Shown one piece after another: positions 35,260-46,200 of a stretch of 64,000 nt of DNA. Positions within the stretch are counted from its first letter, which is position 1; each line of letters starts with the position of its first letter. The position numbers and the translations under genes are program-made. Source of the stretch: Phallusia mammillata. Lineage: Eukaryota > Chordata > Ascidiacea > Phlebobranchia > Ascidiidae. The notes beneath the pieces are model-generated. The model saw only the letters and a program-made list of their open reading frames with translations. It had not been told where the DNA came from and made no database searches. Location: NCBI GenBank assembly GCA_003260075.1, contig QLIY01000372.1:1-64000 (forward strand), given 5' to 3'.

Positions 35260-36564
35260 ATGCAGATGGAAGGTGAAAATATCACTTGTGTTAAGACATC
35301 CGGCGAAGGGATAATGTGCAACGGAACTGAATACCTTCCAAATGCTGTCATATTATTTCCTACTCCGTGGTTTTGGATATATCTTGCCATTTATGTGGCA
35401 TTAGTTTTAGTGGCTGGCCTCATGAGTGGCTTGACTATGGGTCTTTTGTCACTGGATGTAATGAGCTTAAAAATTTTGTCAACTAATGGAAAGCCACAGG
35501 AACAGATTTATGCTAAAAAGATTCTTCCACTTGTAAAACGGCATCATCTTCTTTTAGTTACTTTGCTGCTTTCCAATGCTGCAGCAGTAGAAAGCATGCC
35601 ATTGTTTCTTGACAAAGTTTCAAACCCAATCACTGCAATCATTGTTTCCGTCACTGCCGTTCTTATATTTGGTGAAGTTGTTCCACAAGCCTTGTGTACT
35701 AGATATGGTCTTGCAATAGGTGCAACAATGTCACCCTTGGTATGGTTTTTAATGGGCCTTACATTCATTATTTCCTGGCCAATTGCCAAGCTATTAGACT
35801 GTTTGCTTGGAAAAAATCACTCCACATTTTTCAGACGAGCCGAGTTGGGGGCATTGGTTGATTTACATCAAGACCCAAACAATGCCAATGAGGAACCATT
35901 GACTGATGATGAAGTTTTGGTTATCAAAGGTGCATTGTCAATGAGAGACAAAACAGTGGAACAAATTTGTACCCCAATTGGCAGTGTATTCTCTTTAGAC
36001 ATCAATGGAGTAATGGACTTTGATACAATGGACATCATTGTAACAAATGGTCGTTCTAGAGTTCCAATTCGTGATGGCTCGATGGACAACTTGCTTGGAT
36101 TAGTGTTAGTGAAAAATCTTATAAAAATCGATCCTGAGGACAACTTGCCAATTAGGGATGTTTTTGCAAATCATCAGAGGCCCTTGTTAAGTCTACAAAC
36201 AGACACACAACTATATGATGCTTTAAACCTCTTTCAAATGGGCAAAAGTCATATGTTTGTAGTTGTAAAAAAGAGGGAAGGGGTTTCAAATAAGACAACC
36301 TCTCTCCTGAGCATGGAGGATAAAGTAGTGGGGGTTGTGACTTTAGAAGATGTCATTGAAGAGCTTATTCAGGAAGAAATTATGGATGAAACAGATGTCT
36401 CAGAATCAATGCAAAAGCAAATCAAAGTTGTAAAAGCAAGGGTTGCAAGGCAATCTATATCTGCCTCTTTAGGCAAATCTATACCATTTACCACTTCAAC
36501 ATCAGACCCTTTGGATGATAACACTGATGATACCCAACCACTTTTGCTCTCCATTGACCACTAG
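35260..36564 (+). CDS. DUF21 and CBS-pair membrane protein (CNNM/Mam3-like)
   Basis: A single uninterrupted 434-residue frame. A short N-terminal region with two N-glycosylation sequons (NIT at 7, NGT at 21) precedes a DUF21 transmembrane domain with hydrophobic segments at about 37-64, 95-108, 123-146 and 155-180. The family signature GEVVPQA is at 138-144. A CBS pair follows (about 235-290 and 305-370, ending GVVTLEDVIEELI). The family (CNNM in animals, CorC in bacteria, Mam3 in yeast) handles Mg2+ or other divalent metals. The protein stops soon after the CBS pair, so it lacks the cyclic-nucleotide-binding-like domain of CNNM proteins and resembles yeast/plant forms. DTQPLL near the C-terminus is a dileucine sorting motif. 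No intron interrupts the frame, unlike every other complete gene here. Confidence 0.88.
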   Translation: MQMEGENITCVKTSGEGIMCNGTEYLPNAVILFPTPWFWIYLAIYVALVLVAGLMSGLTMGLLSLDVMSLKILSTNGKPQEQIYAKKILPLVKRHHLLLVTLLLSNAAAVESMPLFLDKVSNPITAIIVSVTAVLIFGEVVPQALCTRYGLAIGATMSPLVWFLMGLTFIISWPIAKLLDCLLGKNHSTFFRRAELGALVDLHQDPNNANEEPLTDDEVLVIKGALSMRDKTVEQICTPIGSVFSLDINGVMDFDTMDIIVTNGRSRVPIRDGSMDNLLGLVLVKNLIKIDPEDNLPIRDVFANHQRPLLSLQTDTQLYDALNLFQMGKSHMFVVVKKREGVSNKTTSLLSMEDKVVGVVTLEDVIEELIQEEIMDETDVSESMQKQIKVVKARVARQSISASLGKSIPFTTSTSDPLDDNTDDTQPLLLSIDH

Positions 36565-36611
36565 CAAGCATAAAGCTGCAAATTAGACAGTCATATTAGT
36601 TTTGCTGCTTT

Positions 36612-37010
36612 TGTTTTTTCTTTTGTAGTGCTTTATTTTTTGCACTGTTTCAGTTCACTTGAAGTATTTTCCTTTGTAAATGACTCAGATTTGAAACCAG
36701 ACATAAAAAAAAACATTGTTGAATAACATAACACACTGCTCTGTTATAATATACATCCAAATTGTTATTTTTGTAACCATCTGGTTTGTCATTGTTGTTT
36801 TTCACTCTGTAAGCCCCCCCCCCGTTTTTTCTTTTGTAGTGCTTTATTTTTTGCACTGTTTCAGTTCACTTAAAGTATTTTCCTTTGTAAATAACTCAGA
36901 TTTGAAACCAGACTGTTGAATACCATAACACACTGCTCTGTTATAACATACATCTAAAATGTTATTTTTGTAGCCATCTGGTTTGTCATTGTTGTTTTTC
37001 ACTCCTGTAA
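36612..37010. repeat. Back-jump duplication in the 3' UTR around a 10-base C run
   Basis: Sequence from GTTTTTTCTTTTGTAGTGCT through TTGTCATTGTTGTTTTTCACT is present before and after C 36814-36823. Minor differences include a short deletion in the second version. It is non-coding and allele-like. Confidence 0.7.
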
Positions 37011-37358
37011 ATTATTGGCCCTATGCAACATATGTCTGCACTTCTTGGCCATGGTAAACCATTGTGTTTTGGCAGTTGATAAATTAGTGTTGTTACAATG
37101 CATTTGAAAGGAACAAATATTGTGTGTTTGAGAACATTTCACAGGAATGCACTTAATGTTTACATTTAATTATTGTATAAAAATGTTTGTGTACTGAGTC
37201 ACTGTCAAATTAACTTGGTTTGTCTAAAATCATGTTGGTAAGATATGAATAAAAGGAGAAGTATTATGCTATTATATTGTAATTGGAATACCTACTATTT
37301 AGATTTTTAAAATCCAGTTGTATAACAACAAACAAAACCTAATGGTTGCTGCAATTCA

Positions 37359-38668
37359 ATGAATGTTAAATTGTGTCGAACTGAACTACATGAAGCATCG
37401 TTTAATGGAAGAGCCCTCCAGTTACAGACTTTGCTAAATCAAGTAAGTTGAAAAATGACAATCTAAAAGCAAAATACAAGCTTATGTGTACATTTTAGGG
37501 AGGAAATGTAAACTCTAGGACACAAGAACATGACACCCCACTGCATGATGCCTGTTTGGGAGGAAAGCGTCTTTGCGTTAAAGTTTTGATACAGCATGGA
37601 GCAAATGTAAGTTATGATGTTGACTGATTCCCTAAAATAAAAATCAGGCAAAACTGTTTCAAGTGTAAGTCATTAAAATCCTCGAGAGCTTAATAAAGCC
37701 AATCTGGCACATTCCAAACCAACATCTTGCATAATATGTAGTTTATATCAGTCTACGGCTCAGTTAAGAAATCATTTTATTGCAGTATGTTAACATGCAC
37801 TTGGTTGTGGTCATTCAGTACAAAAGTCAGACAAAATTGAGAATGTAGTTAAAAAAAAAAAACGATTTATTTTTTATTTTTAATCAAAATAGACATCTGA
37901 GTAACAGATTAATTTAACACATTTTTTGCAGCTTGATGCTGTAAATATAACAGGAAGGACACCTCTATACAATGCATGTTGGAATGGGAGTTCAGATTGT
38001 TGTACTATGCTCCTAAAAACAGGTGCCAGCCCATATACTGAAGGACTATCAAGCCTACAAGTTGCTATTGAAAAGGGTAAAAAATTGGGCGATTAACAAG
38101 GTGCACAGCTGGTACCTTAATGATTTGTTTTGTGCAGGTCATTGCAAGTGTGTGATTGAACTTATAAAGGCCCAAGCCAAAGAAAAATGCAAAAGTGGAT
38201 CATCTACACATTTTACTTTGAATCACAAAATGAGTCTGGGTTTGTTAAATTTGTACACTAAATACTACTGACTGAAACAGGGGTTGCTAACATTTGAAAC
38301 TATACCTGCCACCTATTTAAAGTATCCTGATAATAAGGGTTGTGGTGGAATAGGTCACAAACTTTGTAACTCTTTTTTCTTTTTTTTTCTGGCTACCCCC
38401 CCCCCTCCTGATAATAAGGGTTGTGGTGGAATAGGTCACAAACTTTGTAACTCAAACTTTTTTCTGGCTGTGAATGTACAGATGAATCTTGGTAATTGCA
38501 TGAAAAATTTCCTTTAATGTTTGGAGCTGCAATTGGAAGATTGGTTGTGTCTGGGGGTTGTGCAACCCAGACTATTGCATAGCTTCTGAATCTGTTGTAG
38601 CAACTAGCAACCACTTGTGATGATTTGTGAATTTAGTTGGGCAATACGAACTTATTAAAATACATTAG

Positions 38669-38734
<66 letters not shown>

Positions 38735-39483
38735 TGGTGATTTGAAAGGGGTGCAGCAAGTAAAAAAGGTTAAAAACCACTGCATTAGGTAATGTTTGTG
38801 AATAAAATCTTTTTACTCCAGTTGATAGTGGAAGGAAAAGGCACAAAAACCCACACCAAAACAATCCTTTAAAAAAGTCTCGTATCTGTATCCAGTAAAT
38901 GTATTGATTTTTAGTGATAAGTTTATAAAAAACGATAAAAGTTCAAGTGTTTGCATAACGCTCCCCCCCCCCCAGGAAAAGGCACAAAAACCCACACCAA
39001 AACAATCCTTTAAAAAAGTCTTGTATCTGTATCCAGTAAATGTATTGATTTTTAGTGATATGTTTATAAAAAACGATAAAAGTTCAAGTGTTTGCATAAC
39101 GCTTTTAATTTGCAGAAAAGTTGGTTTGGAAAAATTCACTTCATGTTGCCGCTTGCACAGGAAATGTAAAAATGATTGAAACATTATTAAGTTTGGGTGC
39201 TTCTCCATACACAAAAAATGAAAAACAAATCACTCCAAAGGAGCTGACAGTTCCATTTTCAGAGTGCTATGAAGCATTGCATCAGGCGGAAAGTTAGTAA
39301 AATTGTTATGAAAGATTGCAGAATTATATTAATTAAATACAGTTACATTTATCTTTTACAGCAAACCCCAGATCACTAATGGGCACCTGTAGACTTGCCC
39401 TGCTTTACCACAAGACAATGTATATGGCCAGCAAAACAAACATTCCAAACGCATTAGAACGATATCTTCGTTGGGAGAATTAA
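37359..39483 (+). CDS. Ankyrin-repeat protein with C-terminal SOCS box (ASB family)
   Basis: Predicted substrate receptor of a Cullin-5/Elongin B-C ubiquitin ligase. Exons: 37359-37442, 37499-37606, 37932-38076, 38138-38239, 39116-39292 and 39362-39483, encoding 245 residues. Ankyrin repeats are visible (TPLHDACLGGK, TPLYNACWNG, SLHVAACTGN, each followed by a helix and LL..GA). The C-terminus reads NPRSLMGTCRLALL then IPNALERYL, matching the Elongin-binding BC box and the Cul5 box of SOCS boxes. The end of exon 4 is the least certain: the donor GTTTGT at 38240 is weak but gives the right phase; reading on would stop at about 38270. Which ASB member it is cannot be told. The next gene converges on it 61 bp away. 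Confidence 0.75.
38300..39110. repeat. Intron 4 of the ASB gene: three C-run joins and a truncated hAT end
   Basis: C runs lie at 38396-38405 (10), 38669-38734 (66) and 38963-38973 (11). The stretches flanking the first and third repeat each other (for example TGATAATAAGGGTTGTGGTG; and GGAAAAGGCACAAAAACCCA before and after 38963). Right after the 66-base run, 38735-38784 ends AAGGTTAAAAACCACTG, the right end of a hAT element. Its left end is missing, so that run replaces unresolved transposon sequence. Confidence 0.65.
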
Positions 39484-39544
39484 TTACATTCTAGGATAAA
39501 CATTTGCCAATGCAAAACACAATCCAGTAAAACTAGTAATGATA

Positions 39545-39714
39545 CTAATCTCTTGGTAACCGCTTGTGAACTAGTTTTGATGACAAAGCTGAAGCAATAC
39601 TGTTGTTGGCTGCTGCTAAAATCCGTCGTGCCATCAGGTCCAATTCACCCTCTATTAAGCACAAAACATTACACAAGTGTTGATGCCTAGAAAATTTGGT
39701 GCCAAATCTTGCCT

Positions 39715-39777
<63 letters not shown>

Positions 39778-41282
39778 TGCCTCATCTAGAATAAGGGATG
39801 CAGCGCAGTAATCCCAGCAATGGATACCAAATTCAAAGTATGCTTCAGCCTGCCCTGCAGCCACTGCACAAATATTCAGTGCTGCCGATCCCATGCAATG
39901 AATGCTATTAAAAAGAGTATTGTTTGTTTTCTATACAAAGTTGAAAAAACTGGTTGCAATTACGTATGAACTGGTGTTGATATAATTGATCTGAGGTTTT
40001 CAAAAACAAAGTCCAAACTCTCTTGATCACGCGCTGATCCAAACTCCGCCAATATAAGTGACTTTTTAAGGTCTGTGTGGATTTACATGTGATTAGTAAT
40101 TAACATAAAACCTGGGTTTGTTGCTTGATTTACTTACCAGTTTCACTAGACACTTTCAAAGGTTTACCATTACAAAAAGCTCCATGTCCTTTGATGGCAG
40201 TGTACATTTGGCCAGAAACTGCATTGTACACAATCCCTAGAGTTCTTTCTTTGTTAACGCAAAATCCTAGGCATACAGCGACATATGGAAACCTGGTTGA
40301 TATGTTTTGGAATGTAAAACAGACAAAAATCTACTAAATTCTACCAGCACCTGTGTACAAAATTTGTGGTTCCATCAACTGGATCAACAATCCAAGTTGG
40401 TTCATCTGTCAGGTCACATTTAAGGCCGTCAGCAACTGACTCTTCCCCAATAAATCTGAGTAACATTCCTTGATTAAACTCAAGTGTTTATTCAGAGATC
40501 AGAATCAAATAAAAAGCGATTTTTTTTAAATCATGGTTTAGTCTTTTTTTACACCTATCTGATAGGTCAAAACTATAATACCTGTTCAATATGTCATTTG
40601 AAATGTATGTATAACAACATCCCATATGTTACAATGCCTTTTTTAATTGTTTTGTTTGGCCTGTTTTTAACATTTTTGATGTTTATCCCTTGGTGCACTA
40701 TGTTGATCTATATTGTTTCTATTTCAGTGTCGTATTTTACATTTGTGTAATTGGGATTGGTGAATGCAACAAGAAAAACAACCCCCCCCCCGTTTTGTTT
40801 GGCCTGTTTTTAACATTTTTGATGTTTATCCCTTGGTGCGCTATGTTGATCTATATTGTTTCTATTTTAGTGTTGTGTTTTACATTTGTGTAATTGGGAT
40901 TGGTGAATGCAACGAGAAAAACAAAAAAAATCACAAAACATTGTTATATACACCTGCACATTGAAAGCTTTTATGTGATTGCTAAATAATGAAAAGGAGA
41001 ATATAGTATACTTACTTGTGTTTTGGATAACATTGTTTTATGTCCTGAATAATCATTGCTTCCACTTGCTGATCAGTTTCAGTGACAAGATCTGTGTTGC
41101 ATGATTTGGTTTGGATATTTTTGTTTTGCAAAAATGCTGCTTGTATTTTCTACAATACAATCACCATGAAGTATCAAATATTTTTGCAATAAAAGTAATG
41201 AAAAACTTACATCGCCTGCTTTTCGTGCTAAACTTGTTCCAAATGCCAAAATTTCGTCTAATTCTTCTTTGGTGTGTGTCAT
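39545..41282 (-). CDS. IMPA: Inositol monophosphatase (one splice donor hidden by a C run)
   Basis: Mg2+-dependent, lithium-sensitive phosphatase that frees myo-inositol for phosphoinositide signalling; cytosolic. Minus-strand exons: 41282-41211, 41149-41016, 40455-40351, 40292-40138, 40072-39964, 39904 to about 39778, and 39651-39545. Metal-site motifs: GEES (exon 3), DPVDGTTNF (exon 3) and HCWDYCAA (exon 6). The final exon reads LDLMARR and AAANN, as in IMPA1. All junctions are in phase except that exon 6 runs into a 62-base C run (39716-39777), which masks its donor after DEAGG. An upstream in-frame ATG ([10 protein letters not shown]) could add six residues. Its length fits the ~277-residue family. 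It is convergent with the ASB gene. Confidence 0.9.
39716..39777. repeat. 62-base C homopolymer interrupting IMPA
   Basis: Pure C replaces the donor of the sixth IMPA exon and the start of the following intron. Open frames reading it as polyglycine or polyproline are artefacts. Confidence 0.85.
40651..40924. repeat. Back-jump duplication in an IMPA intron around a 10-base C run
   Basis: GTTTTGTTTGGCCTGTTTTT and the following ~130 bp occur at 40651-40781 and 40792-40924, either side of C 40782-40791, with about three base differences. It lies in the intron between IMPA exons 2 and 3. Confidence 0.75.
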
Positions 41283-41578
41283 TGTGCAAAGCTGTAACAA
41301 ATAAACTACTTAAGTTTGTATAATGCAATCCCAACATTAACAAACAGAATGCACATTTTTTCAAATAATTTTGAAAGAAACTAGAACAAAAATTACCTTT
41401 TTTGGGCAAAACCGTATTTGAAACAAAAACAACCTTTAGTGAAGCAACGGATCTTGCAAGGAATGCTTTGGCTATTTGACTGTTGTAAGGTGAATTTTCT
41501 AATTACACTTTATTTGGACCTGAAAGTTAACAATTGACATGACGTAAATTTAGGGAAATACCCCAATAAGATAGTTGA

Positions 41579-42003
41579 TTTACCGTCTTGCAGTAATAAA
41601 CATTGCCGGCAGTTAAAATTGTTTTCACCACCATTAATGTAATTTTATTGTCTTAAAACCCTGGTTTTCCAATTTGCTTAGCAAGTAGTGATCCCAACGA
41701 CATATGCAGCAGCTTAAGAGGTTAAAGCAGTGGTTCTCCAACTCGGTTTTCGGGGCCGCATGCGGCTCCCAACTACTTATTTTGCGGCTCGCACCAGACC
41801 TCAGAAAACCACCAAACATTGCTATTTTAGCTTTCAAAGTCATCTTATTTANTTACCGTCTTGCAGTAATAAACATTGTTGGCAGTTAAAATTATTTTCA
41901 CCACCATTAATGTAATTTTATTGTCTCAAAACCCTGGTTTTCCAATTTGCTTAGCAAGTAGTGATCCCAACGACAACTGTAGCAGCAAATTAGAGGTTAA
42001 AGT
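41579..42003. repeat. Two alleles end to end, one with a hAT insertion
   Basis: The stretch 41579-41727 (TTTACCGTCTTGCAGTAATA ... GAGGTTAAAG) is repeated after the N at 41852 (41853-42002) with a few differences. In the first copy GGTTAAAG is followed at 41728 by CAGTGGTTCTCCAACTCGGT, the left end of a hAT element cut off by the N. In the second copy the same site continues into unique sequence. This is an occupied and an empty allele placed in tandem. Confidence 0.75.
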
Positions 42004-42535
42004 ATGTCAATTCATGTTTAAATGAAAAATTACTATTTTCATTATTTTCCGCAAAAGCTTTTATTATAGAATGGAAAAAAATTAACTTTCCAATGGCATG
42101 AAAAAGTCTCTGACAAACAAAGTTTGTAATAGTAGTTCCTTGCTGATCATTCAACCATTTTTCCAACACTGCGCAACAATGAACAATCCAACAAACATCG
42201 ATGATTGATTCGATTGATCGATTCTGTTGCAGGTCTGCACTGCAGAGTATTCGACGAGACGAAATGCAACAAAACTGCTTGACGCATTTGTGCCTTTGTG
42301 GTCTTATTCTTGGCAGTGATTGGAGATTAGACTTTTGTAAACTTGATAGTCTGTGTATATGGCGAAAATGGGGTAGTTTTGTCGCAAGTTCCGTATTAAA
42401 CGCTAAAAATGCTTGTTGGGATAAAAGTTGATGTAACGCAAAGTTAACAATGGAAACATGTGCGAAGCATAAAGTAATAACTCCCTGAACAGTACGTTCG
42501 ACTAAAACAAATGTTATGCAAGTTTTATTACACAA
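41990..42535 (-). CDS. Unrecognised open frame, doubtful
   Basis: An uninterrupted frame of 181 residues, Cys- and His-rich in the middle, with no family I recognise and no clear splice or promoter context. It lies in the 2-kb gap between the divergent IMPA and JIP genes. The opposite strand also has short open frames in the same place (42201-42431 and 42511-42738). Base composition is unlike neighbouring exons. It may be chance or part of a small gene. Confidence 0.15.
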   Translation of the reverse strand: MCNKTCITFVLVERTVQGVITLCFAHVSIVNFALHQLLSQQAFLAFNTELATKLPHFRHIHRLSSLQKSNLQSLPRIRPQRHKCVKQFCCISSRRILCSADLQQNRSIESIIDVCWIVHCCAVLEKWLNDQQGTTITNFVCQRLFHAIGKLIFFHSIIKAFAENNENSNFSFKHELTYFNL

Positions 42536-43250
42536 TAGACTTTAAAGGAAAAGCGAACGTATGTAAAATTGTAAATATAACGACGGCTATAACTTACAGG
42601 TATAGAAAAGAAAAAACAGATTTTGTATCTGCTCTTAGTGAGAATAAGCTACTGTTGTCCAAAAGGCTTCTTGAAATGAACACGAAGTTTGCAATGGCAA
42701 TACCCTATACAGAAGTGACACATGATTTTAACTTTTAACGAAGGTTGTGTCACACTTAAAACAAAAAAAAGTTATTAAAATGGGTGACAAGAAATAACTT
42801 AGATAGCATTGTCACTTGTGTCAGATGTGCCACTAAAATCATTAACACAAAAAAAAACTATGCAACCAACACAAAAATATACACATGTTAAGATGTATGT
42901 GCATTACAGTCAACAGTTAACCTGCCTTAGTTGCTTGGGTGTTCATAAATGGGGCAGTTTAGGTATTAAACAACATGGTGTTGAACTTTCTGTGCCTGGA
43001 ATGGGTCTAACAAAATGTGTAATTTAATTATGTGCTATGTTGATTAAAAATCTGTCGTGGTTGCATTTGCATATCATTCAATTTATTTATTGTATTCAAC
43101 TCAGTGATATGCAAAGATAAACAAAATTCAATTTACTGCACTCAGGTTTGGTTGTTAAGTGACTGTATATATCAGTACCTGTGGCATGTTTTTATGTGCT
43201 ATGTCTGAAACGTAAAATTTGTATTGAACAATATAAATTGTAAAACAGTT

Positions 43251-46200
43251 ATGAGTGTTGAAAGTGAGATTGTATACGGGTCAAATGATGCCAAAACTGG
43301 TCTTTCATCTGAGAAGGTAGGTATCATAATTCAGAATGGATTTTATGTAATTGGTAAAATATAAGTTTATGTTAGTGTTAAAAAATATGTTTTTATTTTT
43401 GCCAAAAACGGTTAGTTCTTGGTTAACACATGCAAATTTAGCTATATACTTGTATCTTTAAAAGCTTCCTAGTCCAGAGTTGCCAGTTCAGGTATGAGAT
43501 CCATGTATTAATGTTGTGGGTATTTTTGTGTTGTGTAAGTTTAGCAGGTGTTGTTTTGCAACTGTACATGCCCATGTCCCCTAAAATGCTATTCTGCTGT
43601 TTGTTGCCAATAAACTTTACTTTTCAACAGCACAACTCATGTCTAGAAGATTATCCTAGTGGTTTGTCAAGGGGGCTGGGCAGATGTGTGCAAATGTGCC
43701 TGTATTCAATGTCGATTATTAATTATTAAGACCCCAAAGTGTGGGATAAGGTGCAAATTGTATTATACTTGTCTGTCTGTGTCTTGTGACATCCATGTCC
43801 AAAATGTGCATCACAAGTTATAGGTTTGTGCTTTAGGTTCAAGCCATGGCAAACAGCGTTTATGGCGAGTTTAAGAGGATGATGTCATTATATGGCGAAG
43901 ATGTTATCAAGGACCTTATGCCCCTTATTGTAACGATTTTGGAAACCTTGGATCGTTCAATGACGGAATGTAATGGTAAGATTACACTTAAATAACACCT
44001 AAATGACTTTTCAGTATACTGTGTTAGGAAAATGCAATGTCTTAACACACTAGGCTACTGCACTTACCACTTAATACTGGCCTGTCTGTTCCAATCATAA
44101 ATATTTTATTAGTTTTCTGCAAGGGCATTTTATGCTTCTCTCATATTTTTGCTTGGTTTGTGAGGAAACAAATATTGTGCCCAACAAGTTTGCCATGATT
44201 TGTTCCCAAAAAAAATCATATTCAATTAATCTCCTTAAGTTATACATAATAGTACACAAACCATGATTTATTGTGCAATCTTTTAAAACCACACCAGTTC
44301 TTAAGAAATGCATCAATTTTGATGAGTTGAACTTAGTGATAAACCTTTCTTATCATGGACTTTATTTTCACATATGTACACAGAAAACATCGTTGAGATT
44401 GAAATGCTAAAAGATGATAATGAACAACTTGCAACCCAATATGAGCGAGAGCGCCAGCTTCGCCGAAGTGCAGAACAAAGATTAATGGAAACTGAAGATG
44501 TAAATGAAACAGCGACCAGGGACATACGAGACCGAGCTGACGCCCTTGAAACTGCAACGCGACATCTGGAGTTAAAGTGTAAAAACTACACTGATCAAGG
44601 TATTCCTTTCTGGGTTGATTAGTTGTACTTTTTTACCACTTACTTTTACATCCATGTACATTTCTAGGTCCCAAAATTAAATTCCAACGGTCTGTGATTA
44701 ACATTTCGTCTTTTGTGGTCTTTTCATTGCTTTTATTTTATTGTTTCATTTTATGCAGTTGAAAGATTACAAGAAAGAGAGAGTGACTTAAAAAAAGAAT
44801 ACACACAGCTTCATGACAGACATACTGAGGTAACAAAAGCTACTGTGCAATATACGTTTGGGGAATGTTTAACTAATCATGTTTGTTTGCTCACATTCAG
44901 ATGATCCAGTCGTACATGGAGCACATTGAAAAAACAAAAACTTTGCAACACCAGTCCTCATACAGCGATGTTTCTCAAAGCCCACACCAAAACAAGTAAA
45001 TAAGAGTATTTTTTTCGATAGACCTATTACCCATGTGTTAGTGTAAGAATTTGCTTGTCATGGTCAGTAGTTCAATCAGTGTAAGAATTTATCCTTGTAG
45101 ACAAATTTTCATTTCCAAGCCATTTCAGTTTGAGGTATTCATCTATTTTATAAATTTGTTTGAATATAAAGCTTGTCTTTTAGTTTAAACAAACATTTTT
45201 TTTCTTTTCTTTCAGCTTGTCTTTTCTGGACTTTTCAATGTGGATTTTGCCCATAAATCCAGTGGTGGGATTCACATTTTTTGTCAGCCGGTTCTATCAT
45301 AAAAGTCATATTTTTCAGACGGTTCTGTTACAAAAAGTCATATTTCCATTGACAGTAACCACTAATGCTAACTGTTTCACTGATATCATAAAATTTCGTG
45401 ACCCCCCCCCCGTTACAAAAAGTCATATTTCCATTGACAGTAACCACTAATGCTAACTGGTTCACTGATATCATAAAATTTCGTGTGACCGTTCTATAGA
45501 ACCGGTGCGAACCGACTGAATCCCACCACTTCATAAATCTGAATATAAAGTCTGTTGCTACACATGACAATGGTTTTACATTTAACTTAATAGTATTCCT
45601 TTGTTTTTTAATGACAGCTTTGTCCATTGGTACAGGTAATGCATGTGTTGTAGCAATCTTTTGTTTTGGCAAATTAGATTTGTGAATGTACTACTGTCTA
45701 TGCTTTTGGGGGTAAATGGTATTGGCATTATTATCACATTTCGTGGATTGTTTTGTACTGACAAGTTATGCAGTGTAACATTCATAACAATTTGAATGTT
45801 TTGTTCTTTTGTTGTGGTTGGGTTTATATTTAGTGTAGGCCTATTTAAAAACTGGGAAGCTTACCTTTAAAACACTTTTGTACAAATTAGAAGAGAACTG
45901 ACCCCTTCATTGACAACACCATCAGGCGATTCTCCAGGTTTTCGTGGATTTAACTCAGATGCAACAAAGAAAACACCATCATCACCTGTCGTCAGTGGCA
46001 ACCCTGACCTAACTTCGACACCGAGCTGTGACAGATCACTGATGAGTATTAAGGTAACTACACTTGCTTATCTCATTAGCAGAGTGTCCTTTGCATTCTC
46101 GCCCCCAAGTTTTTACACTTGATTATTTAAAGTTCCTGCTACTATGTTGTGCGACACAAACTTGTATATATTTAAAACTTGATCAGCAATTAGGTCACAA

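Noticed and set aside
38655-38864. Polyglycine open frame
   Set aside because: It is the translation of a 66-base C run that marks an assembly gap.
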